From NCBI GenBank assembly GCA_913019905.1, contig CAJVZD010000023.1:18042-82041 (forward strand): a DNA stretch of 64,000 nt. The letters run 5' to 3'. Below, piece after piece: positions 36,679 through 48,899 of this stretch. The position numbers and the translations under genes are program-made. The notes under the pieces are model-generated. The model was not told where the DNA came from. It saw only the letters and a program-made list of their open reading frames with translations, and ran no database searches. Each line of letters opens with the position of its first letter. The stretch's first letter is position 1. The DNA comes from an uncultured Cellvibrionales bacterium. GTDB taxonomy: Bacteria > Pseudomonadota > Gammaproteobacteria > Pseudomonadales > Dasaniaceae.

Positions 36679-39537
36679 TCAGGGTTCCTTCACTTTCAAA
36701 ACCAGCAACACATTGCCCGGCATCTGGTTAATATAGCTATAACCACTTTGTATGACCATCCGACCATGGGCAACAGCAGGACCTGCGTTATCAAGGGAGC
36801 CGCCGTGTGCTTTAACACCATTGAGAGTATCGAATGGCTTTTTTGTGTCAAATTGCCACAATAAAGAGCCGTCTTCGGTAGCAAAGGCATTTAACTTCCC
36901 GTTGAGTGAACCGGCCAATATCGCGCCATCCATTCCCGTGGCCGCACCTGAAAAACCGTAGAGGAAGTGACATTTGGGCCACCATTCCTTGTGCCGGCCG
37001 TTGGTTAAGTCGACACTGCTGGGGTCAAGATGGCAATCGCGAGACGCCCGATGACGCCATACTTGTTTACCACTGCTAACATCCAACGCAGCAACGCCGG
37101 ATCGGGGACTGTATTCCCAGCTTTTAATCGGCCATTCCGGGTCGGCAATCGGCACAAAAACCCGGTCACCAACAACGGTCATACCCCAGTGTACGCCACC
37201 CACTGTTGTTCCATCTGACAGTTTGGTATTCCAAATAACCTTGCCATTATTGTCTGGGTCCAGGCCGTAAACGTCGCCAGATTTTTGCCCCGCCAACAAA
37301 ATGTCCCGGCCGTTGCTATCGGTAGTCATTATCACCGACGCACCAAAATCGAAATCCGGTCCGCTATTCTCCGGGCAGTTCGGTCCGTCGGTGTAGCCTA
37401 GGTAACTGACACACGCCATATTGTAGGCGTCGTCCGCCAGTGCCTGGTAGATCCAGGCTGGCTTGCCGGTGTCCAGATCCAGAGCGATAATCGCATCACT
37501 GGTTCCATTAGCGGGCCGCGAGTAGTTTTCGCCAGTGCCGATATAGAGCCGGTTGCGTTTGACGTCAATGGCTGGCGTTGTCCAGACCGGTGCTCCGGAT
37601 GGTCCCCACAGCTGCGTTCCGACAGAACTTTTCCCCTGTTTCTGTGCGACTTCAGTGGTTTCGTAGGTCCAGATTGTTTTTCCATCGCGAATGTTCAGAG
37701 CTCGAACACCGCCGTGAGCCTGGCAACATTCATAACCAGCGCGCCCGGCTGCCGCCACCTCAAAGGTTGAAATAGGCACATAGAGTCGCTCTTCGTGAAG
37801 CACCGGAGTCCCGGTAATGGACGCGTACTGCATATCCATGGCAACCGACCACAGCTTGCTGCCATCCACCGCACTAATTACGTGCACACTACCACCACCG
37901 TCACCGTAAAAAAGAATCGGGGTATTGGTGCCGGGCATATGCGCAAAGCTGAGTGCTGAACGCACCGGCGCATTGCCTCGATATGTCCATTTCAAACAAC
38001 CACTTTCAAGGTCAAAAGCGTAGACCGAACTGAGCGATGGAACGCCGACAAACAGCGTGTCTTCAGTGATTACCGGTTGCGATCGTAACTCCGTGGCACC
38101 CGGAAAACCCACTGCCCACGCGACATCGAGATTGCCTAGGTCTGCCGAAGAAAGTCCGGCTAGCTGTTGTGGCTGATAACGCCGGTTTTCGCTACCGTAA
38201 CCCCATCCGGAAATGGCAGCCTTCATTGTTGGATTAACCTTCATCCCATCACTGCAAGCTTGGGTGCTTTCCCATGCGTGGGGATCTTTACTGTCTGTGG
38301 TCAAGTAGGCGGCAATGGTGGCTCGCTCCTCGGCAGATAATTTCTCGGCCTGAGACACCATTTTGCCTTCATTCATAGCGTACAGAATCTTATCGCGACT
38401 CATCGCTTTGAGGACGCTAAACGCGGGAGATTGAGTTTGAGGGTTGGAGTGGCACGCCGCGCAGTGGTCTTTGTAAAGACCCGCTCCCTCATTGCTGTCT
38501 TTCAAATGTTTTACGAACCACTGCTGCGCGTCACGCAGCGCATTTTCGTAGTTGTCGCCACGATACATGTCGTAGTGCTTGCCCGGGTAGGAGAGGTATT
38601 TGGTTTCCAGTCGGTCTTTTATGGCGGCGTGTAGCACTTTGCCATTTTTTTCGCGGGCAAATAACTCTTCGTCCTCGGCGTCAATAATTAAAGTCGGCGC
38701 ATCCAGTTTGTCCACAAAGGCCAGGGAGTCATAACGCTTCATGTAAATCCAGTCGGGATATCCTTTCAATCCTGGAATAATGGCTGATTCGGCGCCGGGA
38801 TAAGGGCTTATTTTCCCTCGCGACCGCTGCTTCTCCCATCGCAGTACCATCTTGTCGGTGATCATATCGAGATTGGCTTTAAAGTTAACGGCACCAATTT
38901 GGTCTACGTAAGCATTGATGCGATCGGCGTTATTGGCAGCGGTGACCAGGGCGATACCGCCGCCAAGACTGGAACCCCAAATACCGATATTGTTCGACAT
39001 CACCTGAGGATCGCCGGCCAGGTAATTCAGAGCAGCACGAGCATCTTCAACCATCGATAGTGGGTTGACGATTTTGCGAATATGAGTTGCCTTTACGGTT
39101 ACCTCGGCTGATTCTTCGATCTCGGGTAGTATTTCCGAGATCATCAATGGCCCATTGCTTTTGCCCCATCCCTTGTAGTCAAAAGTGAGAACAATAAAAC
39201 CGAGTTCGGCAAACTGAGGGGCGTAGTTTCTATTCAAGTGTCCTTTCAAACCGCCCCAGCCGTGAACCATCAAGATACCCGGCAGTTTGGTACCAGCCTT
39301 CAGCCCCGCCGGTCTATAAATATCACCTTCGAGGCGTACGCCTTCACTCCACAGCTTGATGACCTGGTGATCAACACCGTTACTTTCAGCCGCTAGTGGG
39401 CCGGTCATACCTACAGCACATCCTATTAGCAATAGATTGGACACGAGTTGACGAAGTATTGGAGGGAATATAAATCGATTCACAGATAATTTCCTTTTGC
39501 TGACCATTGATCTTTTGCAACGAGATATTGTCGACAC
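36679..39537 (-). CDS. Trimodular exported protein: alpha/beta hydrolase - cytochrome c - PQQ-dehydrogenase-like propeller
   Basis: A 952-residue protein with a signal peptide in residues about 22-50 (LLLIGCAVGMTGPLAAE); a Met at residue 11 is an alternative start. Domain 1 (about 55-345) is an alpha/beta hydrolase: VHGWGG at 91-96, FDYKGWG, nucleophile S190 in GSSLGGG, acid in IIDAEDE, His321. Domain 2 (about 350-415) is a small cytochrome c: C359-A-A-C-H363, probable axial M393 in EGKMVS, and ERATIAAYL. Domain 3 (about 440-950) is a quinoprotein propeller with repeated W-motif blades (ALDLDTGKPAWIYQA, ALDVSSGKQVWRHRA) and a CC pair (YECCQAHGG), resembling polyvinyl alcohol dehydrogenase. 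In polyvinyl alcohol degraders the dehydrogenase, cytochrome and oxidised-polymer hydrolase are separate proteins; here similar activities appear on one chain. The substrate is unproven. Confidence 0.9.
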   Translation of the reverse strand: MSTISRCKRSMVSKRKLSVNRFIFPPILRQLVSNLLLIGCAVGMTGPLAAESNGVDHQVIKLWSEGVRLEGDIYRPAGLKAGTKLPGILMVHGWGGLKGHLNRNYAPQFAELGFIVLTFDYKGWGKSNGPLMISEILPEIEESAEVTVKATHIRKIVNPLSMVEDARAALNYLAGDPQVMSNNIGIWGSSLGGGIALVTAANNADRINAYVDQIGAVNFKANLDMITDKMVLRWEKQRSRGKISPYPGAESAIIPGLKGYPDWIYMKRYDSLAFVDKLDAPTLIIDAEDEELFAREKNGKVLHAAIKDRLETKYLSYPGKHYDMYRGDNYENALRDAQQWFVKHLKDSNEGAGLYKDHCAACHSNPQTQSPAFSVLKAMSRDKILYAMNEGKMVSQAEKLSAEERATIAAYLTTDSKDPHAWESTQACSDGMKVNPTMKAAISGWGYGSENRRYQPQQLAGLSSADLGNLDVAWAVGFPGATELRSQPVITEDTLFVGVPSLSSVYAFDLESGCLKWTYRGNAPVRSALSFAHMPGTNTPILFYGDGGGSVHVISAVDGSKLWSVAMDMQYASITGTPVLHEERLYVPISTFEVAAAGRAGYECCQAHGGVRALNIRDGKTIWTYETTEVAQKQGKSSVGTQLWGPSGAPVWTTPAIDVKRNRLYIGTGENYSRPANGTSDAIIALDLDTGKPAWIYQALADDAYNMACVSYLGYTDGPNCPENSGPDFDFGASVIMTTDSNGRDILLAGQKSGDVYGLDPDNNGKVIWNTKLSDGTTVGGVHWGMTVVGDRVFVPIADPEWPIKSWEYSPRSGVAALDVSSGKQVWRHRASRDCHLDPSSVDLTNGRHKEWWPKCHFLYGFSGAATGMDGAILAGSLNGKLNAFATEDGSLLWQFDTKKPFDTLNGVKAHGGSLDNAGPAVAHGRMVIQSGYSYINQMPGNVLLVLKVKEP

Positions 39538-40105
39538 GGCTTGTCACAAATTGCCAAGCACATATTAATTTAGCACAAAAACAAATATATACGCTTTAAT
39601 TTAGCACATCAACGAATTTAGTGTTAAGGAAAATTAACGGGATTTGGCTATGCAGAAGAACAAATGCCATCTAATCCCGACCAGAATATTTGGGCGATGG
39701 ACCGAAGGGATTGCTTGGGGCGGGCAGTTCTGCGGCGGATTAACGTGACCATTTGTGATCAGATTCCAATGTCTGCTCGGCTGGGAGTGATAACTCTTTG
39801 AGCAAGGAGCCTTTCAATGTTTCTATGCCATAAATTGAATCGGCAGCACAGCCAGACAGCATAGCCGATGATATCCGGGTCGACACGCCCAGCCGGAATC
39901 GGTGACGTATGTAGGTATGCGAGAGTTGATCATAGACTCGATAGGTGGGAATACCGAAGATCTTTTTGGCCCGAACTTCCTGACGCCTAAACAGATATTT
40001 GGAACATTGATTTTTATTCACCTACGGATGAGTAAAATTGGTTTGTTAGTTAGCATGCGAAATGCGATCATTTAGGAAAGACAATTCACTATTAGCGATC
40101 ACCAA
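39538..40105. other. Divergent intergenic region
   Basis: About 570 bp between the diverging starts of the fusion gene and the TPR-sulfotransferase gene. It carries both promoters, with an AT-rich patch and direct repeats at about 39569-39617 (AATTTAGCACA repeated twice, about 35 bp apart) just upstream of the fusion gene. A doubtful small frame is listed separately. Confidence 0.4.
39740..40021 (-). CDS. Possible small protein, 93 residues
   Basis: A minus-strand frame from ATG 40021. The product is basic in its first half (SKYLFRRQEVRAKKIFG then HTYIRHRFRLG) with no recognised family. No convincing ribosome site is seen and codon use is unremarkable. It could be coding debris. Confidence 0.2.
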   Translation of the reverse strand: MNKNQCSKYLFRRQEVRAKKIFGIPTYRVYDQLSHTYIRHRFRLGVSTRISSAMLSGCAADSIYGIETLKGSLLKELSLPAEQTLESDHKWSR

Positions 40106-42124
40106 ATGGAACTTCTTTCCGCCCAAACTCAAAACACTTTAATGGAAGCGTTAAATGCGCTGCGTCAGAACAATCCACAACGGACCATAGCGTTATGTCA
40201 GGATCACTTAATCGCCAACCCCTCCAGTATTGATCATTTACAGTTGTACGCCCATGCGCTGATCAAAATGAATCAACTGACTGAAGCGAGAAAGAAAATC
40301 GACTTCGCCTTAAGCATCACGCCTGATTTCGCTCCTCTTCTCGAAGACCTAGGTAGTATTCAAGCGCTAGCCGAAAATTATGAGGAAGCTATCGTCTCTT
40401 TTCGCCGAGCAATCCAAATTGATCCCCGCCTCACCGGAGCGCATAAAAAACTTGCTCAAGCATTAGTGGCCTGCGGCCGAAACGACGAAATCGATGAAGC
40501 ATTTGAGAGCTATCTCGATCACGACGATGATGCGGCACTCGTTGCAGCTGGGGCAGAACATTGGCGCGCTAACCGACTGTCGGAAGCCGAGACAACTCTG
40601 ACGAAGGCTTTACGGAAAAATCCCAACAATGTTGACGCCATGCGTTTTCTGGCAATGGTATACCACGGTCAGAATAAAAAACTTAATGATGCGGAAGCAC
40701 TGCTACGCCGCGCCACCGACATTGCCCCGGATTTTCACCAAGCCTACGGCAATCTGGGACGCGTTTTAATCGATAATGGCAAATGGGAAGATGCTATTAA
40801 ATGTTATAAAAAACTCGTAACACTTCAACCCGAAGACGACACAGCCTGGGCTGGTATTGGCCGTTCCTATACTCTATCCGGATCAATTGACAAGTCTATC
40901 GGCGCATACGAGCAATCCCTCGCCATTAACGAACAATCTGCCAGCGTTCATCTTGCATATGCTCATATGTTAAAAACGGTCGGCAGACAAACAGACGCGT
41001 TAATCGCTTACCGAAAATCCATTGTTTACAAGCCGCAGATGGGTGAAAGTTATTGGAGCATGGCAAATCTAAAGATCTTTTGCTTTGAGCCTGAAGAAGT
41101 CGCGGCCATGGAACAACAATTGAAAACTAACGATTTAACCGATAGCGCTCGGGTCCATTTTCATTTTTCGCTAGGTAAAGCCTTCGAAGACAACAAAAAT
41201 TACGACAAAGCCTGGCAACACTATCACGCGGGAAACCAAACTCAGCGCCCTCTGATTGACTATGACCCCGTCGAAAACGAATTATATCTGGAACGTATTC
41301 GCCGTGTTTTTAATGCCGACATGTTTGCTGCCAATTCGGACGTTGGCCACGATGCTGCAGATCCTATTTTCGTCGTAGGGCTTCCACGGTCCGGCTCGAC
41401 TCTCATAGAACAAATTCTTGCCAGCCACAGTCAAGTGGAGGGTACGTCTGAACTGTCCAATATTGGCTCAATTGCCGTCGGTACAGGCAAGTTTCGTCAT
41501 GATGGATTGACGTACCCAGATACGATGAGCACATTAACTCAGCGCGATTATGCAGCCTATGGAAAAGAATACCTACAACAAGTTACCCACCACCGGGTAC
41601 AGGGAACGCCGTATTTTATTGACAAAATGCCAAACAATTTCCCTCATATTGGCTGGATAAAAATGATCCTGCCAAATGCAAAAATCATAAATACCCGACG
41701 CCATCCTATCGACAGCTGCCTGGGTGCTTACAAGCAATTGTTTGCTAAAGGACAAAACTTTACTTACGAAAAATTTGAACTCTCAGAGTTTTACCGCAGT
41801 TACATCGAAATAATGGAACACTGGCATGCGGTATTGCCGGGTCAAGTACTCGATGTGCATTACGAAGATACAGTTACAGACCTGGAAACCCAAGTGCGAA
41901 AAATTCTCGATTTTTGTGGCCTTGAATATGAAGAGTCCTGCTTGCGTTTTTATGAAACCGAACGAGCAGTGAAAACTGCCAGCTCGGAACAAGTGCGGCA
42001 ACCTATCTATACGGATGCACTTGGCTTATGGAAAAAATATGGTGCGCATCTGGCCGACTGGCAAGAAGAACTAGCAGATATCATTGAACAACTTCCTGAG
42101 TCAGTGAAAAAAGCCAGTCTTTAA
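40106..42124 (+). CDS. TPR-repeat sulfotransferase family protein
   Basis: A 672-residue protein. The first about 360 residues are tetratricopeptide repeats (for example AYGNLGRVLIDNGKWEDAIKCYKKLVTLQPEDDTAW). The C-terminal about 250 residues form a PAPS-dependent sulfotransferase domain with the 5'-phosphosulfate loop FVVGLPRSGSTLIEQILASH and the 3'-phosphate motif NTRRHPIDSCLGAY. This architecture resembles bacterial tyrosylprotein-sulfotransferase-like enzymes, where TPRs bind a protein or peptide acceptor. The acceptor here is unknown. There is no signal peptide, so it acts in the cytoplasm. It is convergent with the propeller-like protein gene. A TonB receptor and an Asp/Asn hydroxylase lie 9-12 kb away in a group with a GH2 enzyme and a sugar symporter. 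Confidence 0.93.
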   Translation: MELLSAQTQNTLMEALNALRQNNPQRTIALCQDHLIANPSSIDHLQLYAHALIKMNQLTEARKKIDFALSITPDFAPLLEDLGSIQALAENYEEAIVSFRRAIQIDPRLTGAHKKLAQALVACGRNDEIDEAFESYLDHDDDAALVAAGAEHWRANRLSEAETTLTKALRKNPNNVDAMRFLAMVYHGQNKKLNDAEALLRRATDIAPDFHQAYGNLGRVLIDNGKWEDAIKCYKKLVTLQPEDDTAWAGIGRSYTLSGSIDKSIGAYEQSLAINEQSASVHLAYAHMLKTVGRQTDALIAYRKSIVYKPQMGESYWSMANLKIFCFEPEEVAAMEQQLKTNDLTDSARVHFHFSLGKAFEDNKNYDKAWQHYHAGNQTQRPLIDYDPVENELYLERIRRVFNADMFAANSDVGHDAADPIFVVGLPRSGSTLIEQILASHSQVEGTSELSNIGSIAVGTGKFRHDGLTYPDTMSTLTQRDYAAYGKEYLQQVTHHRVQGTPYFIDKMPNNFPHIGWIKMILPNAKIINTRRHPIDSCLGAYKQLFAKGQNFTYEKFELSEFYRSYIEIMEHWHAVLPGQVLDVHYEDTVTDLETQVRKILDFCGLEYEESCLRFYETERAVKTASSEQVRQPIYTDALGLWKKYGAHLADWQEELADIIEQLPESVKKASL

Positions 42125-42134
42125 ATTAAAACCT

Positions 42135-43064
42135 CTAAGTAAATGGCCACACTTCCAGACCATGGATCGCGTTGCGTACATCCGTAGACAGAGTTACTGT
42201 CAAAGCAGTTTCTCCGCTTTCTAAATCGTGTAGCGCTACTGTGGATGGAGAAGATCCGGCAGCAATCAAACCTTCTTTAATCACACACAACCCTCGTCCA
42301 AACAAAGGACGGGCGACTTTGCTGTCGTCAAGTTGAGTGCCGGTAAGCTGTTCTTTAGCTAGCTTGGGTACTCTAAAGGCACGGTCCAGGTCCTGCTCCC
42401 GACTTGAGAAGCGCACCGCATTAGCCTTCGTATCATTAAATAATACGCCGTCCCTGTAAGGCTGGGCATTATGGGTGCCCACCGGCAAAGTGGCGCTCAT
42501 ATTGACACGCTTGCCATTAAAGTGCAGCATTCCGCCGCTGTTTAAACCGGACAGATAAAGCCCGTCATCATTGGCCGTAACTGAGTTAATATGCATTTTG
42601 TTCAGCATCAATGGCCCTTCATCACCGTTCGGGTCAAACCGATTAGCCTTAAAGCGAAAACCCTCGATCTCGACATACAGAGCCCAATGAAACTGTTCTT
42701 TTTCAATATCGAAGGCGAGGATAGTATCGTAGCCCGTAGAACTTAAAAAAACCTTTCCATCGTGCACAGAAATTTCATGGCAGTGTTTAAGATAGGTATT
42801 CTTCCAGGACCCTCGCATACTAAAATCTGGATTAAACGCGAATAATTCATCGCTAGCGGCAATAAAGATAATCTCTTTATAGAACGCGATACCCCTTAAA
42901 CCGCGGTCAGCACCACGGCCTGCCCAATCAATATTGATGGTATTCCAATCCAGCATTTGTTTAACAGCTTGTTCGGCAAGGTCAATAAGGTACACACCGC
43001 CGTGGCTTTCACCCTGTTGGCTGCCGCGGACCACCGAGGTGGCGATTAAGGTAGTCATAGACAA
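42135..43064 (-). CDS. Propeller-like protein resembling TIGR03032/DUF4915 proteins
   Basis: A 309-residue protein without a signal peptide; M3 (42 bases into the same context) is an equally good start. It shows a series of short beta-repeat units: GGVYLIDLAEQAVKQM, AFNPDFSMRGSW, HEISVHDGKVFLSSTGYDTILAFD, MHINSVTANDDGLYLSG. This suggests a beta-propeller, and the HCHEISVHDG and HINSV segments recall the TIGR03032/DUF4915 group, whose members often neighbour TPR or sulfotransferase genes. The stop is 10 bp from the convergent sulfotransferase stop. Enzymatic activity is unknown. Confidence 0.65.
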   Translation of the reverse strand: MSMTTLIATSVVRGSQQGESHGGVYLIDLAEQAVKQMLDWNTINIDWAGRGADRGLRGIAFYKEIIFIAASDELFAFNPDFSMRGSWKNTYLKHCHEISVHDGKVFLSSTGYDTILAFDIEKEQFHWALYVEIEGFRFKANRFDPNGDEGPLMLNKMHINSVTANDDGLYLSGLNSGGMLHFNGKRVNMSATLPVGTHNAQPYRDGVLFNDTKANAVRFSSREQDLDRAFRVPKLAKEQLTGTQLDDSKVARPLFGRGLCVIKEGLIAAGSSPSTVALHDLESGETALTVTLSTDVRNAIHGLEVWPFT

Positions 43065-43343
43065 TTCACTTTCACATTTATAATTAGAAGGGCGAGCTTA
43101 TAATACAATGAATCTCTGGTACTGCGAACTACCGATAAATACAGCCCAACCAGCCAAACTTTATCGACATAAACGTCTGCTGCATGTTGTTCCAACGGAG
43201 CCTCCATGCCGCTCTACCAATTCGCTCACCTGAATACTCATTACAGTCAAATCGGTCATCAAAGAACTGGGGGAAATCTCTCAGGTTTAGACCCTTGTAT
43301 CTATTTAGGACGCCGATCTGACGCTAAAACACGCATCTTGGTG

Positions 43344-44909
43344 CTACCACCAGATAATATAGAAACCTGACAGAACTAACACAGTCGCTAGTGACGCAAT
43401 ATTAAAGGTAGCAGTGGTAGAAAAATCCACCTCGGAAACATCGACAGCCGATGCTGACAACGGCTCCGGCTTTGCCAGCGAGACAGCAACACCAATGGCC
43501 GCACACAATAAGAAGACTAATCCTACCCGATCTATAAACGGTAACTCTGGCCACAAAATCTTGAATACCAATGACAGCAGCGCTGAACCCAAAGCGGCTA
43601 ATAGAGCGGCGGTTGCCGTCGTTTTTTTCCAAAACATCCCCAACAAAAATATAACAACGATTCCCGGCGTGAAGAAGCCAGTAAATTCCTGAATGTACTG
43701 AAAGGCTTGATCAAAGCTACCCAATAAAGGCTTGGCCACGATCATTGCAAAACCCAGCGACACCAAACTAACAACTCGGCCAATGGTTACCAGCTGTTTC
43801 TGACTGTGTTCCTTTTTGCTTATATGAGAAAAAAGGTCAATAGTAAATATCGTGGAAATACTGTTGGTCATTGACGCTAGCGAAGAAATGATCGCGGCGA
43901 TAAGTGCAGCAAAAACAATTCCTTTGATGCCGACGGGTAGTAATTTCATCATTTCAGGGTAAGCCTGATCAGGCGCTGAGAGATCAGGCATCAATACCAC
44001 CGCGGCGATACCCGGTAGCACAACCAATACCGGCATCAAGAGCTTCAGAAAAGCAGCGAACAAAATTCCCAACTGTGCCTCTCGGATACTTTTGGCCGCC
44101 AGCGCCCGTTGAATAATGTATTGATTAAACCCCCAGTAAGACAAGTTCATAACCCACATGCCACCCACTAATACTGAAATGCCCGGCAGACTCATATAGT
44201 TAGGATTATCTCTTGACAAAATCATGTCGAATTTTTCTGGCACTTGATTGATTAATTCGTTGAATCCAGCGATAGCACCGCCCCCTCCAGAAATTTGGTC
44301 CAGTGTGATCCATGAGATCATCAGACCACCTGCAACCAGCAGAATGACCTGAATAATATCGGTAAATGCCACGGCTTTTAAACCACCATAAAGCGAATAC
44401 CCTCCGGTAAATATCCCCAATGCTAACAGCGCTGTCGTAATATCGACACCAGTAATACTGTTGATTGCCAGTGCGCCTAGCCAGAGAATGGACGTAAGGT
44501 TAACCAAGACATAAACCCCCAACCAGAAAATAGCCATGACGATTCGCACCCGCGAATCATAACGTTGCTCCAGATATTGCGGCATGGTGTAAATTTCATG
44601 CTTAAGGAATATCGGCAGAAAGTATTTCCCAACCAGTATCAAGGTTATTGCGGCCATCCATTCATAGGACGCTATAGCCAAGCCCATCACATAAGCTGAA
44701 CCGGACATGCCTATAATTTGTTCCGCAGAAATATTCGCTGCAATTAGAGACGCACCAATTGCCCACCAAGGCAAACTACGCCCCGCCAGAAAGTAGTCAC
44801 TCGTGTCTTTACTATGCCCTACTCTTTCGCGAGACACCCATTGTGCCAAAGAGAATATGACGACTGCGTAAGCTACTGCAACCCAAATATCGATCGTTCC
44901 TAAAACCAT
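43344..44909 (-). CDS. Sodium/solute symporter (SSS family, vSGLT-like)
   Basis: A 521-residue membrane protein with about 14 hydrophobic segments. It opens with DIWVAVAYAVVIFSLAQWVSRE and contains the SSS signature region DYFLAGRSLPWWAIGASLIAANISAEQIIGMSGSAY and GGLKAVAFTDIIQVILLVAGG. These match Na+/galactose symporters such as vSGLT. The gene is followed upstream by a lipoprotein beta-galactosidase gene and a TonB receptor gene on the same strand, so it probably imports a monosaccharide, perhaps galactose, released by that enzyme. Substrate is inference from context. Confidence 0.93.
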   Translation of the reverse strand: MVLGTIDIWVAVAYAVVIFSLAQWVSRERVGHSKDTSDYFLAGRSLPWWAIGASLIAANISAEQIIGMSGSAYVMGLAIASYEWMAAITLILVGKYFLPIFLKHEIYTMPQYLEQRYDSRVRIVMAIFWLGVYVLVNLTSILWLGALAINSITGVDITTALLALGIFTGGYSLYGGLKAVAFTDIIQVILLVAGGLMISWITLDQISGGGGAIAGFNELINQVPEKFDMILSRDNPNYMSLPGISVLVGGMWVMNLSYWGFNQYIIQRALAAKSIREAQLGILFAAFLKLLMPVLVVLPGIAAVVLMPDLSAPDQAYPEMMKLLPVGIKGIVFAALIAAIISSLASMTNSISTIFTIDLFSHISKKEHSQKQLVTIGRVVSLVSLGFAMIVAKPLLGSFDQAFQYIQEFTGFFTPGIVVIFLLGMFWKKTTATAALLAALGSALLSLVFKILWPELPFIDRVGLVFLLCAAIGVAVSLAKPEPLSASAVDVSEVDFSTTATFNIASLATVLVLSGFYIIWW

Positions 44910-45464
44910 AGTTTTGCACCTCCAGTTTATTATTAAGCCCGTCTGGTAATTTCTATCATTTAATTATCGGCTTCAAGTCGTTGTACAGCCACTTCAATAT
45001 CCCGATTTCGACGACAGGCAACCGAGAGATTTCGACTTTCATTTGTCTACAATCGCTGTCGCTGTAAATCAACAGCCACTCGAATTGGAGAAACCCGTAT
45101 AAAATGAGTCGATAGTGATAACCGTTTTAGTACGACGACTGGATATCACCGTGGAACAAGGCCACGCAGTAACAGGATCGAATCGTCGACGCCATCCAAA
45201 CTATTCCGTTCCCGTGGAGGAAAATCCACACACCCTCGCGCGCCGGTATTCAGCAACCCTTTGGAAGATAGCATTTTTACTACTTCGAGAACAACACTGA
45301 GCAACGCGCCCTGTTGATCACAAAGCTTGGCTTCGTTAGGGAAGCGCTTTTCCAAACTGCAATAAGCCGTGACGACGGCAGTGCCAGTTTTCTTCTATCA
45401 GATCCTAGTCCGATCTTTCTAGTGAATTCCTCTCCAATGTACACCAAAACCCTTCATACAGAAT
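44910..45464. other. Intergenic region between symporter and GH2 genes
   Basis: About 555 bp on the same-strand interval. It is too long for simple operon spacing, so the symporter probably has its own promoter here. No gene, RNA or repeat recognised. Confidence 0.4.
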
Positions 45465-48770
<3,306 letters not shown>

Positions 48771-48899
48771 CTATAAACGAGGACGATAGACAGGAACAAC
48801 AACACAATCACGTACAAAGCGGTGGCGAAGAACGTAATAATTGAAGGAATCACAGTGGCTGGGTTTACACCATCACCACTGCTTTGCTGAATTTTAGTA

